From assembly GCA_001784805.1 (NCBI GenBank), contig MFSE01000020.1, forward strand, positions 1-50,642: 50,642 nt of DNA. Reading direction: 5' to 3'. The stretch comes from Candidatus Moranbacteria bacterium RIFOXYA12_FULL_35_19 (GTDB lineage: Bacteria > Patescibacteriota > Minisyncoccia > Moranbacterales > UBA2206). The notes under the pieces were generated by a model, which had not been told where the DNA came from, did no database searches, and worked only from the letters and a program-made list of their open reading frames with translations. Below, piece after piece: positions 16,588 to 24,191 of this stretch. The position numbers and the translations under genes are program-made. The stretch's first letter is position 1, and every line of letters begins with the position of its first letter.

Positions 16588-17709
16588 TTATTTACTTACT
16601 TTTTCCATCTCTTCCAAATATCTCTTTGAAATTTTTTCCCAGGTGAAATTTTCCTCAACATATTTTCCAGCCATTTTGCCAAAATTTTTGGCAAAGTCTG
16701 GTCCAGCGGAAAAAATAGCTTGGATTTTTTTGACCCATTGTTCGGTGTTTTCGCTTTCAACCAGAAAACCATTTTTGCCATCCTTGATCGCTTCCGCCAA
16801 GCCTTGATAATTAGAAGCAATAACTATTCGTTCACATGCTCCCGCTTCAATAACATTAATTCCAAAACCTTCCACTGATTCAGGATAGGGAATATTCGGA
16901 GATACAACCAAATCAACAGTGTTCAATAGCACTTCCAAATCTTTTTGTGGTAGATTAGGCATTAACTTTACTCTGTTTTCTAAACTATTTTCCTGGATGG
17001 CCTTTTCGCAATCGGAAAAATTATCCGGATCGCCAGCGGTGTTTTTGGCCACTCGATATCCAGTTGCAATCATAAGTGCATCTTCGGAGAGTTTTGGCAT
17101 AACATTTTTTATAAACCAAGCCGTGCCTTTATGCGGAACAAATCTGCCAAGACGCAAAATAATTTTTTTGTTAGCGGTATCAGAACCCCACAGCACAGAC
17201 AAATCTTGGCGAGAAAATTCCTTTTTTAAATTTTCAATAAAAACACCGTTAGGAATGAAAACGCAATTTTCTTTGGGAATTCCAACTTTAACTGCTTCTT
17301 CGATGGTAAAATTTCCTACCATAAAAAGTTTATCGAGTTTTTTGAGAGAGGGAATGTTAATCGCTTTATAAATTTTTGGTAAGATTCCTTTTTTATTAGC
17401 AAAAGTTATATCAAGTCCATGTACGACAGAAAAAAACTTTTTCTTAGGATGAAAAATTTTCAAAACATATGCAATTGGCGCCAAAACGCCATTACCCACA
17501 AGACAAGCGTCATAATTCATCATCAAAAAAAATGCCCGCAGGAAAGTTATGGGTATAAAAATAGGTAGCCACCATTTGCCTCGGCCATTAGCGATAATTT
17601 TAACAGTAGCAATTTTTGAAAGCCCTTGGGCTAAATTATAATTTTGACTTTCCACCCCTCCGACGATTGGGGGATAGGAGTGAGAGATAAATAATATTTT
17701 CATAATCAT
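16588..17709 (-). CDS. GT4 family glycosyltransferase
   Basis: A 373-residue GT-B protein. N-terminal block ISHSYPPIVGGVESQNYNLA, donor-domain block LRLGRFVPHKGTAWFI, and the nucleotide-sugar site SPNIPYPESVEGFGINVIEA, where E-G-F-G-x-x-x-x-E is the canonical E-x7-E pattern. It acts in the cytoplasm on lipid-linked or glycan acceptors. Two ATG codons compete: 17709 and 17703, the second giving the more usual MKILFIS start. Neither has a clear Shine-Dalgarno sequence. It lies between repeats on both sides and may be a single-gene unit. Confidence 0.88.
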   Translation of the reverse strand: MIMKILFISHSYPPIVGGVESQNYNLAQGLSKIATVKIIANGRGKWWLPIFIPITFLRAFFLMMNYDACLVGNGVLAPIAYVLKIFHPKKKFFSVVHGLDITFANKKGILPKIYKAINIPSLKKLDKLFMVGNFTIEEAVKVGIPKENCVFIPNGVFIENLKKEFSRQDLSVLWGSDTANKKIILRLGRFVPHKGTAWFIKNVMPKLSEDALMIATGYRVAKNTAGDPDNFSDCEKAIQENSLENRVKLMPNLPQKDLEVLLNTVDLVVSPNIPYPESVEGFGINVIEAGACERIVIASNYQGLAEAIKDGKNGFLVESENTEQWVKKIQAIFSAGPDFAKNFGKMAGKYVEENFTWEKISKRYLEEMEKVSK

Positions 17710-17711
17710 AC

Positions 17712-17803
17712 GATGCTAATCAACGAATATATGCTAATCTGCTAATCGCGAATAAAAAAGGATTAGCAATTCGTGGATTTGCATTTATTAGCGGATTAGC
17801 ATC
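17712..17803. repeat. Dispersed repeat, gctaatc family
   Basis: GATGCTAATC (17712-17721) is mirrored by GATTAGCATC (17794-17803), with more GCTAATC/GATTAGC copies inside. The right end supplies the stop codon (TGA on the minus strand) of the GT2 gene. Confidence 0.8.
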
Positions 17804-18782
17804 ACTTGTTGTATTTATCCTTCTTCCATTGGTAGAAAAGTTCTTCAGTGAGTTGGCGGGTGGATTTTATCATATCGGCGATGAGAGCAAAAATGATCAA
17901 TTGGATTCCGAGAAACATGGAGATTGAGGAAAAAACGATATAATTGAGATAGGGTCGGATTTTGAAATCTTGGAAATAGAAAAAAAGAAAAAATATAAAA
18001 CCAATTAAACCTAAAATCATAAAAAATATTCCTGGCCAGCCGAAAAATTTTAGCGGGCGGACATCGCGCACTGCTTTGAGAATAATTTTTGTAGAATTGC
18101 TTACAAATTTGAAAATAGATTTGGTGATTTTGGCTTGGCGATTGTCAAAATAAGTGACTGTGATCGGCACCCATTTCAATTTCAAATTTTTTCCAATAGC
18201 GTCAATTATCGTATCTTGAGTATAAGTAAAATACAGATTAGTTAAATTTAGTCGAAGAAGTGTTTCTCGAGAGTGAGCGCGAAAACCACAAGTCAGGTCA
18301 TTGGTTTTATAATTTAGGAAAAAACTGATAACATTGGCGGCTAATTTATTTAATTTTTCTCGAACCCAAGGAATATTTTTCGCTTTTCGTTCACCAAAAC
18401 GATTAGCAATTACCATATCCGCTTCACCTTTCAACACTGGCAATAGAAGTTTAGGAATATCATTGGGATCAAATTGTCCGTCGGCGTCAATATTGACCAT
18501 AAAATCAGCGCCATTTTTGAGCGAGCTTTCCACTGCTTGTTTGAAAGAATAAGCCAATCTTCGATTAGGTTTATAGGAAACAACAATATCCGCGCCATTT
18601 TCTTTAGCAACTTGGGCAGTGTTATCAGTTGAACCGTCGTCCACTACTTGGATTAATTTTTCATCTATCACGGCGCCTTCATTAGAATAGAAGTCATGAG
18701 AAAAACTTTTTTTGATATTTTGAATTGTTTTTCCCAAATCCTTTTCTTCATTATAAGCGGGAATGTTGATGATTAATTTCAT
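17802..18782 (-). CDS. GT2 dolichol-phosphate-mannose-synthase-like glycosyltransferase
   Basis: A 326-residue protein with a GT-A domain: IPAYNEEKDLGKTI, then VDDGSTDNT, then the donor DxD block NIDADGQFDP, then the acceptor-domain TCGFRAHSRE. Two C-terminal membrane segments follow (about residues 243-268 and 280-305). Enzymes of this type load a sugar on polyprenyl phosphate in the cytoplasm and so make donors for GT-C enzymes, such as the three at 3.4-8.0 kb. That functional link is inferred. The stop codon lies within a repeat. The start has no strong Shine-Dalgarno sequence. Confidence 0.88.
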   Translation of the reverse strand: MKLIINIPAYNEEKDLGKTIQNIKKSFSHDFYSNEGAVIDEKLIQVVDDGSTDNTAQVAKENGADIVVSYKPNRRLAYSFKQAVESSLKNGADFMVNIDADGQFDPNDIPKLLLPVLKGEADMVIANRFGERKAKNIPWVREKLNKLAANVISFFLNYKTNDLTCGFRAHSRETLLRLNLTNLYFTYTQDTIIDAIGKNLKLKWVPITVTYFDNRQAKITKSIFKFVSNSTKIILKAVRDVRPLKFFGWPGIFFMILGLIGFIFFLFFYFQDFKIRPYLNYIVFSSISMFLGIQLIIFALIADMIKSTRQLTEELFYQWKKDKYNK

Positions 18783-18790
18783 ATTAGTAT

Positions 18791-18901
18791 TTACGAACTT
18801 ACGAATCTAGCGAAAGTACGAAACACTTAGGATACGATTAAGGCATAATAGATATGACAATTTCGTATTTTCGTATTTCGTATTATTTTCGTAGTTCGTA
18901 A
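18791..18901. repeat. Dispersed repeat, acgaactacgaaat family, copy 1
   Basis: The left arm TTACGAACTTACGAATC (18791 on) and the right arm, ending TTTTCGTAGTTCGTAA (18901), form an imperfect inverted repeat built of TACGAA units. It fills the gap between two minus-strand genes, just after the stop of one and before the start of the other. Confidence 0.85.
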
Positions 18902-18902
18902 C

Positions 18903-19133
18903 TTACTTTTTCTTAATTATTAATTTTGGATCTATGCACTGAAAATTACACTTAGCATTATCAACGCCTTGGTGAAAAACTTCATTTGTACATTCTTTCA
19001 TTTTTTCCTCGCATTGTTTTTTTGCGCCGGAAAAATAGTCGCGGTTTACTTCATAACCAAAAAAATTCAACACAAAATAGGCTGCTACTAAAAAAAGAAC
19101 TATCCAAATTGCAAATTTAATAATACCAAACAT
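18903..19133 (-). CDS. Small membrane-anchored Cys-rich protein, unknown
   Basis: A 76-residue protein. Hydrophobic residues 5-25 form a probable anchor, and the rest is a short outer domain with four Cys (QCEEKMKEC and AKCNFQC). The Cys could form two disulfides or bind metal. No family is recognised. The neighbouring stop is separated by a repeat, so it may be its own transcript. Confidence 0.55.
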   Translation of the reverse strand: MFGIIKFAIWIVLFLVAAYFVLNFFGYEVNRDYFSGAKKQCEEKMKECTNEVFHQGVDNAKCNFQCIDPKLIIKKK

Positions 19134-19216
19134 AGTAAATATAGGGCTTAAAAATTAAATTTAACTACAAATTCAGTATAACTCAAAAAGGATTATTTGG
19201 CAAAGGTTTTTAGGGG

Positions 19217-19245
19217 ATGACATAAATCGATTTTGGCTTTACAAT
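19217..19245 (+). promoter_or_regulatory. Probable promoter of the GT4 gene at 19303
   Basis: ATGACA (19217-19222), a 17-base spacer and TACAAT (19240-19245). The predicted message would begin within an AT-rich tandem repeat. Confidence 0.5.
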
Positions 19246-19248
19246 GAA

Positions 19249-19290
19249 GTCATGAAACATAAAACATATAACATATAACATAAAACATGT
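19249..19290. repeat. Dispersed repeat, catgaaacat family, copy 1
   Basis: Tandem ACATAAAACATATAACATA-type units, forming the leader of the GT4 gene. Related units occur in and after iscS (35964 and 36669). Confidence 0.75.
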
Positions 19291-19302
19291 AATAGAAATA
19301 AA

Positions 19303-20658
19303 ATGAGAAAAAAATATGACAAACTGAAAATAGGTATCAATGCGTCGTATCTTCGAAAGCCGTATACTGGCATTGGGCAAGTGACGCTTAATTTTCTAAA
19401 AAAATTAAGCAAGTTAAAAGTTGAAAGTGACCCGCCTGCCCGCTTCGCCAAAGCTTTAGCGAGGCGAGCCGGCGAGGCAGGAAAGTTAAAAGATATTGAA
19501 TTTATTTTATACTTGGAGGAAGAAATTCCAAAGGATCTTAAGCTTCCTAAAAATTTTACTAAAAAAATATTTTTGCCAATTTATAAGCGTGATGATTTGA
19601 TTCGAAAAATTTGGTGGGAAAAATTTCTTTTGCCCCGCCTTGTTAGAAAAGACGGTTGCGATGTTTTTGTCAGTATGTACCAATGTCCTACTGTCATTGC
19701 GAGGGAGTCTCGAGACGACCGTGGCAATCTCGTGCTTAATAAATTTGTGCTAAATATTGCGAGATTGCTTCGCTACGCTCGCAATGACAAAAATATAAAG
19801 CACATTATGATAGTGCATGATATTATTCCAAAATTATTTCCTAAGTATTTGGATAATGCAAGAAAAAAAGTATATTGGAAATTAACAGAATATGGGATAA
19901 AAAAGGCGGACAAGATTATCGCTGTTTCTAAAAGAACGGAAAAAGATTTGATTGAACATCTAAATATTGGTGCAGACAGAATTACGACGGAATATATTGA
20001 TGTGGACGAATGTTATAAGGTAGAGACGCAAAATTTTGCGTCTCTACGAGAGCGAAATATTTTAAAGAAATACAAATTAAATTCGGGATATATCTTAGCG
20101 GGTGGAGGATATGAAGTGCGAAAAAATGTCGAGGGTGTGGTGCGAGCATATAAATTATTATTAGAAAGAAACAAAAAAGAAAATTTTTTGTCAGATTTTC
20201 CGCGCCTTGCGATTTATGGAAAGGTTTTACCGGAAAACTTGAGTTTGGCAACGCCGATAGAAAAAATATTGAGAGAATTAAATTTGACGAAATATGTGAT
20301 TCTTTTAGGCGAAGTCCCGCAAAAAGACTTGCCGGCGCTGTTTAGTCATGCTATTATGTTTGCTTACCCTTCGTTTTATGAGGGTTTTGGTATGCAAATT
20401 CTCGAAGCCATGAGCGTAGGTACGCCCGTAGTCACTTCCAAAGTTTCATCACTGCCGGAAGTGGGTGGAGACAGCGTCCTATATTGCAACCCAGATGATA
20501 CAATAGATATCGCAATGGTTTTGAAAAATGTTTTAACTAATAAGGATTTACGAGAACAACTAAAATCACGAGGAATAGAAAGAGCCAAGCAATTTTCGTG
20601 GGAAAAATTTACGGAAAAAGTTTTGAATATAATCAGTTCCTACGAAAGTACAAAATAA
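19303..20658 (+). CDS. GT4 family glycosyltransferase with three repeat-derived insertions
   Basis: A 451-residue GT-B protein. The family blocks are GINASYLRKPYTGIGQVTL (11-29), HDIIPKLFP, AVSKRTEKDL, GGGYEVRKNVEGVVRAY and YPSFYEGFGMQILEAM, with the E-x7-E donor site. Related enzymes such as the one at 22952 need about 380 residues. The surplus is explained by three in-frame repeat elements: about residues 43-60 (GC-rich 51-base element), 130-163 (tgtcattgcgag element) and 239-249 (28-base palindrome). Each falls between conserved blocks, which suggests they are tolerated loops and that the protein is still functional. It is transcribed alone on the plus strand, back to back with the genes to the left. 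Confidence 0.85.
   Translation: MRKKYDKLKIGINASYLRKPYTGIGQVTLNFLKKLSKLKVESDPPARFAKALARRAGEAGKLKDIEFILYLEEEIPKDLKLPKNFTKKIFLPIYKRDDLIRKIWWEKFLLPRLVRKDGCDVFVSMYQCPTVIARESRDDRGNLVLNKFVLNIARLLRYARNDKNIKHIMIVHDIIPKLFPKYLDNARKKVYWKLTEYGIKKADKIIAVSKRTEKDLIEHLNIGADRITTEYIDVDECYKVETQNFASLRERNILKKYKLNSGYILAGGGYEVRKNVEGVVRAYKLLLERNKKENFLSDFPRLAIYGKVLPENLSLATPIEKILRELNLTKYVILLGEVPQKDLPALFSHAIMFAYPSFYEGFGMQILEAMSVGTPVVTSKVSSLPEVGGDSVLYCNPDDTIDIAMVLKNVLTNKDLREQLKSRGIERAKQFSWEKFTEKVLNIISSYESTK
19431..19481. repeat. 51-base GC-rich element, copy 1 (in frame)
   Basis: Begins CCCGCCTGCCCGCTTCGCC and ends GAGCCGGCGAGGCAGG, with internal symmetry around AAGCTT. It is identical over 51 bases to 42201-42251. It is flanked by AAGTTAAAAG on both sides. 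It codes for 17 codons of the GT4 gene. Confidence 0.95.
19692..19790. repeat. tgtcattgcgag element inside GT4 gene
   Basis: The left end TGTCATTGCGAGGGAGTCTC and the right end GCTACGCTCGCAATGACA form a long imperfect inverted repeat. The same family occurs between genes at 31025-31103. Here it is read in frame as about 33 residues. Confidence 0.9.
20020..20047. repeat. 28-base perfect palindrome, copy 1 (in frame)
   Basis: The half-site GTAGAGACGCAAAA is followed by its exact reverse complement. It codes for VETQNFASLR. It is identical to 21583-21610. Confidence 0.95.
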
Positions 20659-20678
20659 TACAAAAGTACAAAAAAATT

Positions 20679-20791
20679 TGTCATTCTGAGCGAGCGTAGC
20701 GAGCCGAAGAATCTGCTCAATAGTACTGCGATTAATATTATTAAACAGATCCTTCGACTTCGTTCGAGTACGAACTTCGCTCAGGATGACA
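20679..20791. repeat. tgtcattctgag element between genes
   Basis: The left end TGTCATTCTGAGCGAGCG and the right end TTCGCTCAGGATGACA form an inverted pair with a degenerate centre. The same family is read in frame inside the ligase gene at 21886-21983. Tandem TACAAAA units just before it (20650-20676) resemble the acgaa family. Confidence 0.85.
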
Positions 20792-20811
20792 ATCAAAGTT
20801 GTAATTTTAAA

Positions 20812-20856
20812 ATAAAAAAAGCCCCGCTCCGACCGGAATACCGGAAGAAGCGGGGT
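20812..20856 (-). terminator. Terminator of the Cse60-like gene
   Basis: Read on the minus strand, CCCCGCTT...CCGGT/ACCGG...GGAGCGGGG forms a strong hairpin followed by CTTTTTTTATTTT. Confidence 0.9.
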
Positions 20857-20869
20857 GGTGCGGGAATAG

Positions 20870-21097
20870 TTAAATGATGTATTTAACCATTGCGGTTGTC
20901 CTTATAGTATTGACAACCTTACCATCACCAGGAATAATGGTTTCTTGTTTTGTAGAAATTGGTACTGTAAAAAATTGAATATCCAGTACCTCAGAGCCTT
21001 TTGCTTCGATAGCGTCAATGAAAGAATTAATCTCTTTCTCTATGACGCTAAGATCACTGTTATCTGTTGAAAAAAATTTAACACGTATTTTTTCCAA
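20870..21097 (-). CDS. Small Cse60/DUF2758-like protein
   Basis: A 75-residue protein if the TTG at 21097 is used. A GTG at 21109 is also in frame, but it lies inside the Shine-Dalgarno sequence AAAGGAGGTGA, whereas the TTG sits 8 bases after it and gives the natural start MEKIRVKFFS. The layout (KVKFF-like first strand, a helix with EKEINSFIDAI, then EVLDIQFF and a last strand TTAMVKYI) resembles the small Cse60/DUF2758 family first seen as a Bacillus sporulation-regulon protein. Its function is unknown. It stands alone with a perfect Shine-Dalgarno sequence and a strong terminator, so it is probably well expressed, unlike most neighbours, which have weak or no Shine-Dalgarno sequences. Confidence 0.65.
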   Translation of the reverse strand: MEKIRVKFFSTDNSDLSVIEKEINSFIDAIEAKGSEVLDIQFFTVPISTKQETIIPGDGKVVNTIRTTAMVKYII

Positions 21098-21162
21098 GTT
21101 GTATGTCACCTCCTTTCATGATTGATTTTAGGTACTAAAATAATTTTTATTTTCAATATAAT

Positions 21163-22908
21163 ATGCTATCATTTTTCCAACAATTTGTCAATAATCTCAA
21201 CAAGCTCAAAAGTTGGCTTCTTTTGGCGAATGTGGTGTTGGTTTTTGTTTTGATAGTTTGCAATAATTTGAAAATTATTCCTTTGCGAATGGGGGATTTT
21301 GTTTTTTTTGCGATTTTAGTTTTGGGCTTGGCACTGTATCGTCCTGGGTGGGCCTTTTTGATATTTGTCGGGACAATTATGTTGGAAAATATAAATTTAG
21401 CTCCAACAGAAATAGGAATTGCGATTCGTCCCTATCAATTTATTGGCGCGCTAACAATTACGGCAATTATAATTCGATTACTTTCTGGAAAATTAAATTT
21501 CAAATTGGCAAAATTAAATTTTATAGATTATTTGATTTTGGTTATAACAACTTCCAGTTTTTTAAGCGCATTTTTTGCTATCGTAGAGACGCAAAATTTT
21601 GCGTCTCTACGCTTGGCGATAATATTGGCCACATTTTCTGCGTTATATTTTTTAGTGCGAAATTATATTCAAAATTGGGAAGATTTGAAAAAAATTATTC
21701 CTTTTTTTCTAAGTTCGGCAGTCGTTGTCGTGCTTTATGGCATTTGGCAAAATATTTGGTTTTTGCGAGGATTGAATGGATTTCAAACAATGCCGGGAAG
21801 ACCGAATGCAACTTTTTCGGAGGCGGATTGGTTGGGAATATTTTTGATTTTAGTTATATCTGTTCTATATGGCTTAGTTTATAGCTGTCATTCTGAGCGA
21901 AGCGAAGCGGAGTCGAAGAATCTACTATTTAATAATACTAAAACTAAACAATTCGCAGATCCTTCGCATTCACTCAGGATGACGGGCTTATTTATATTTT
22001 TAACCTTATCTTTTATATTATTAATTTTAACCGTAAGCAGAAGTGCTTGGCTCGGAGCATTTGCAATGACATTTATATTTTTATTTGTAATTTTTTCAAA
22101 TTTAAAATCAAAATCAAATAACTTGTCCGCCGATGAGGCGGGGTGGCAGTGGAAAAAAACTATTCAAATTAAAATTATTATATTTTTGGCACTGTTAGTT
22201 GCAATTGGCGCAGTTTATATTTTTCATCTGACTAATTTTCAACTGTTTAATCGTATTCAGTCAACTGGATCGGGAATGCAAAAAATTACTGTTGCTTGCG
22301 ATTCAAGGAACGCAAATTTGCGTTCCCTACCAAAAGAAATTGATGATATTTCTGAATTGGAAAAATATAATTGCCGACATATAAATTTAGAAGAAATAAA
22401 TTTTGAAAAAAATCAAGGAAAATATATTTCCGAAATTTATCGTAAAGACCCGAATGTCAGCATAAGAGCGCAAATTTATCAAAAATCATGGGAACAAATA
22501 AAAAATCATCCAATCTTGGGAATTGGTTGGGGGAATATTTCCAAAATTTTGGGCCAAGACGAAAGGGGAGTAGATCTAAATTCTTCCAATATATTTTTGG
22601 AAATTTGGCTGGGTAGCGGAATTTTAGGTTTTGCGTCTTTCGTAATTATGCTATCGTATATATTAGTGAGTGCAATAAGGAAATATTATTTTGCTAAAAA
22701 TCAAGAAGAAAAGATTTTCAGATTATTTATAATTATTTCTTGGTTTGCAATTATCATTCCCAATCTTTTCAACGCGGGAATATTTTTAGGATTTTTGTGG
22801 CTCTGGCTAGGGATTACGAACTACGAAATTAATACGAAATACCCGCCTCGCGTCGACAAGCGGTCTCCGCGAGTCGAGGCGGGCGAAAGTACGAAAATGG
22901 AAGCATAA
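21163..22908 (+). CDS. O-antigen ligase-like membrane protein with several repeat insertions
   Basis: A 581-residue polytopic protein. The O-antigen ligase/polymerase (WaaL/Wzy) features are the membrane helices before and after a large outer loop (about residues 350-460), plus NHPILGIGWGNI, the conserved H-x-x-x-G-x-G-x-x-N type block, near residue 450. These proteins join or polymerise lipid-linked glycans on the outer face. Five stretches come from repeats: about 140-150 (28-base palindrome), 241-274 (tgtcattctgag element), 320-330 (GC-rich short palindrome), 381-390 (GGAACGCAAATTTGCGTTCC) and 551-581, where the C-terminus and stop codon lie in a composite repeat. All fall in loops or at the tail. 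A TATAAT directly abuts the start codon, so the true start could be further in. Confidence 0.82.
   Translation: MLSFFQQFVNNLNKLKSWLLLANVVLVFVLIVCNNLKIIPLRMGDFVFFAILVLGLALYRPGWAFLIFVGTIMLENINLAPTEIGIAIRPYQFIGALTITAIIIRLLSGKLNFKLAKLNFIDYLILVITTSSFLSAFFAIVETQNFASLRLAIILATFSALYFLVRNYIQNWEDLKKIIPFFLSSAVVVVLYGIWQNIWFLRGLNGFQTMPGRPNATFSEADWLGIFLILVISVLYGLVYSCHSERSEAESKNLLFNNTKTKQFADPSHSLRMTGLFIFLTLSFILLILTVSRSAWLGAFAMTFIFLFVIFSNLKSKSNNLSADEAGWQWKKTIQIKIIIFLALLVAIGAVYIFHLTNFQLFNRIQSTGSGMQKITVACDSRNANLRSLPKEIDDISELEKYNCRHINLEEINFEKNQGKYISEIYRKDPNVSIRAQIYQKSWEQIKNHPILGIGWGNISKILGQDERGVDLNSSNIFLEIWLGSGILGFASFVIMLSYILVSAIRKYYFAKNQEEKIFRLFIIISWFAIIIPNLFNAGIFLGFLWLWLGITNYEINTKYPPRVDKRSPRVEAGESTKMEA
21583..21610. 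repeat. 28-base perfect palindrome, copy 2 (in frame)
   Basis: Identical to 20020-20047 and again read in the same frame as VETQNFASLR, here in a loop of the ligase. Confidence 0.95.
21886..21983. repeat. tgtcattctgag element inside the ligase gene
   Basis: TGTCATTCTGAGCGAAGCGA at the left and ACTCAGGATGAC at the right. It is read as CHSERSEAESKNLLFNN and onward, the same reading that this widespread repeat gives in many bacterial genomes. Confidence 0.92.
22305..22330. repeat. Palindrome related to the 28-base family
   Basis: The core GGAACGCAAATTTGCGTTCC is a perfect palindrome with the same CGCAAA/TTTGCG heart as the 28-base element. It is read in frame as RNANLRSLP. Confidence 0.85.
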
Positions 22909-22943
22909 GCGTTTCGTATTTCGCTAATTTCGTAGTTCGTAAA
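22814..22943. repeat. Composite repeat: GC-rich palindrome nested in acgaactacgaaat family, copy 2
   Basis: The outer arms are TTACGAACTACGAAATTAAT (22814 on) and its mirror ending at 22943. A GC-rich palindrome (CCCGCCTCGCG...CGCGAGTCGAGGCGGG, 22842-22885) sits inside. The element spans the ligase stop codon and reaches to 9 bases before the next start. Confidence 0.9.
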
Positions 22944-22951
22944 TTAAAATT

Positions 22952-24106
22952 ATGATTATTGGCATCGACATTCGAAATATTGGCAAAAAGAGAACCGGTG
23001 ATGAAGTGGTGTTTTTTAATTTGACTAAAACTTTAGCGAAAATTGACATGGAAAATGAGTACAAATTATTTACCGACATAATCGACACTACAGTATTACA
23101 GTATATTGGAGTAAGTCTTGGGATAGATAATAAAAAGAATTTTAAAATAATTTCGCTCAAAACTAAAAATAAATTTACTTGGAATTTTTGGACGCTACCG
23201 AAATATTTGCGAAAAAATCTGGTGGATATTTATTTTACTCAATATATTACGCCGTGGTTTGTGCCGAAAAAGATAAAAATTGCCACAATTATTCATGATA
23301 TATCGTTCAATTTTTATCCGCAATTTATCAAATTTTGGGATTTATTTTTTCTAAAAAAGTTAATCCCATTGAGTCTAAAAAGAGCTGACAAAATTCTGGC
23401 AGTTTCGCGCTTTACGCAGGATGAAATAATTAAATATTATAAAATTGATTCCAAAAAAATAGATTGGTTTCACAATGCGGTTTCAGCGGATTTTTCAGCG
23501 CAAGATATATCAGTGGAAAAAATAAAAGCGATCAAAGAAAAATATAAACTGCCCTCAAATTATATTTTATATCTGGGCACGCTTCAGCCAAGAAAAAATA
23601 TTCCGGCGCTTCTGGAAGCGATGGCTCTTTTGAAGCTGGAAATGACGGCCAAAATAAATCCGCTTAAATTAGTTATTGCTGGCGGAAAAAAACATAATTA
23701 TGATAAATTGATAGACAGAGCGGTTAAGAAAAATAATTTAGCGGAAGATGTTTTTTTTCCTGGGTACATTGATGAAGAGGATAAGGCAGGAGTGATGAAA
23801 GGGGCGGATATTTTTGTTTTCCCTTCATTCTATGAAGGTTTTGGTATGCCGATTATCGAAGCGATGTCACTGGGAGTGCCGACAATAGTTTCTGATATTT
23901 TGCCACACCGAGAAATAGCGGATGATGCAGTGCTATATTTCAAGCCGGAAATCCCTGGTGAACTCACGCAAAAAATCAAAGAAATAATTAGCAGTGAAGT
24001 TGTGAGAGATAATGCATCGCGAAACGGAAAATTTCAAGCCCAAAATTTTTCTTGGGAAAAAAGCGCCCGAAAAATGCTGGAAATTTTTTCCCAGATGGTT
24101 GGTTGA
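22952..24106 (+). CDS. GT4 family glycosyltransferase
   Basis: A 384-residue GT-B protein free of insertions. N-terminal block GIDIRNIGKKRTGDEVVFF, middle IIHDISFNFYPQF and AVSRFTQDEI, GTLQPRKNIPALLEAM at the domain interface, and the donor site FPSFYEGFGMPIIEAMSLG (E-x7-E). It resembles mannosyl- or rhamnosyl-transferases of the same group as the gene at 19303, with which it shares block order. It ends in TGA. It follows the ligase, separated only by a repeat arm, and precedes the LCP gene. Confidence 0.88.
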   Translation: MIIGIDIRNIGKKRTGDEVVFFNLTKTLAKIDMENEYKLFTDIIDTTVLQYIGVSLGIDNKKNFKIISLKTKNKFTWNFWTLPKYLRKNLVDIYFTQYITPWFVPKKIKIATIIHDISFNFYPQFIKFWDLFFLKKLIPLSLKRADKILAVSRFTQDEIIKYYKIDSKKIDWFHNAVSADFSAQDISVEKIKAIKEKYKLPSNYILYLGTLQPRKNIPALLEAMALLKLEMTAKINPLKLVIAGGKKHNYDKLIDRAVKKNNLAEDVFFPGYIDEEDKAGVMKGADIFVFPSFYEGFGMPIIEAMSLGVPTIVSDILPHREIADDAVLYFKPEIPGELTQKIKEIISSEVVRDNASRNGKFQAQNFSWEKSARKMLEIFSQMVG

Positions 24107-24139
24107 CTAAATGCAAAATTATAAGTAAAATAATAACAA

Positions 24140-24163
24140 TTGCCGAATCGATGATTTGGCAGT
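24140..24163 (+). promoter_or_regulatory. Inverted repeat upstream of the LCP gene
   Basis: TTGCC-G-AATC / GATT-T-GGCA forms a hairpin of eight paired bases around GAT, 30 bases before the LCP start. It has no T tract, so it is more likely an operator or leader hairpin than a terminator. Confidence 0.4.
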
Positions 24164-24191
24164 ATTAATTTAAATTAAATAAAATAAAAAA

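Noticed and set aside
21157-21162. TATAAT directly before the ligase start as its promoter
   Set aside because: No -35 box lies at the right distance, and transcription from it would start inside the gene. It may be chance in AT-rich DNA.
24104-24106. TGA read as an amino acid (Gracilibacteria/SR1 code)
   Set aside because: TGA ends several genes (24104, and the ends at 17802 and 33351), and I saw no conserved protein needing TGA as sense.
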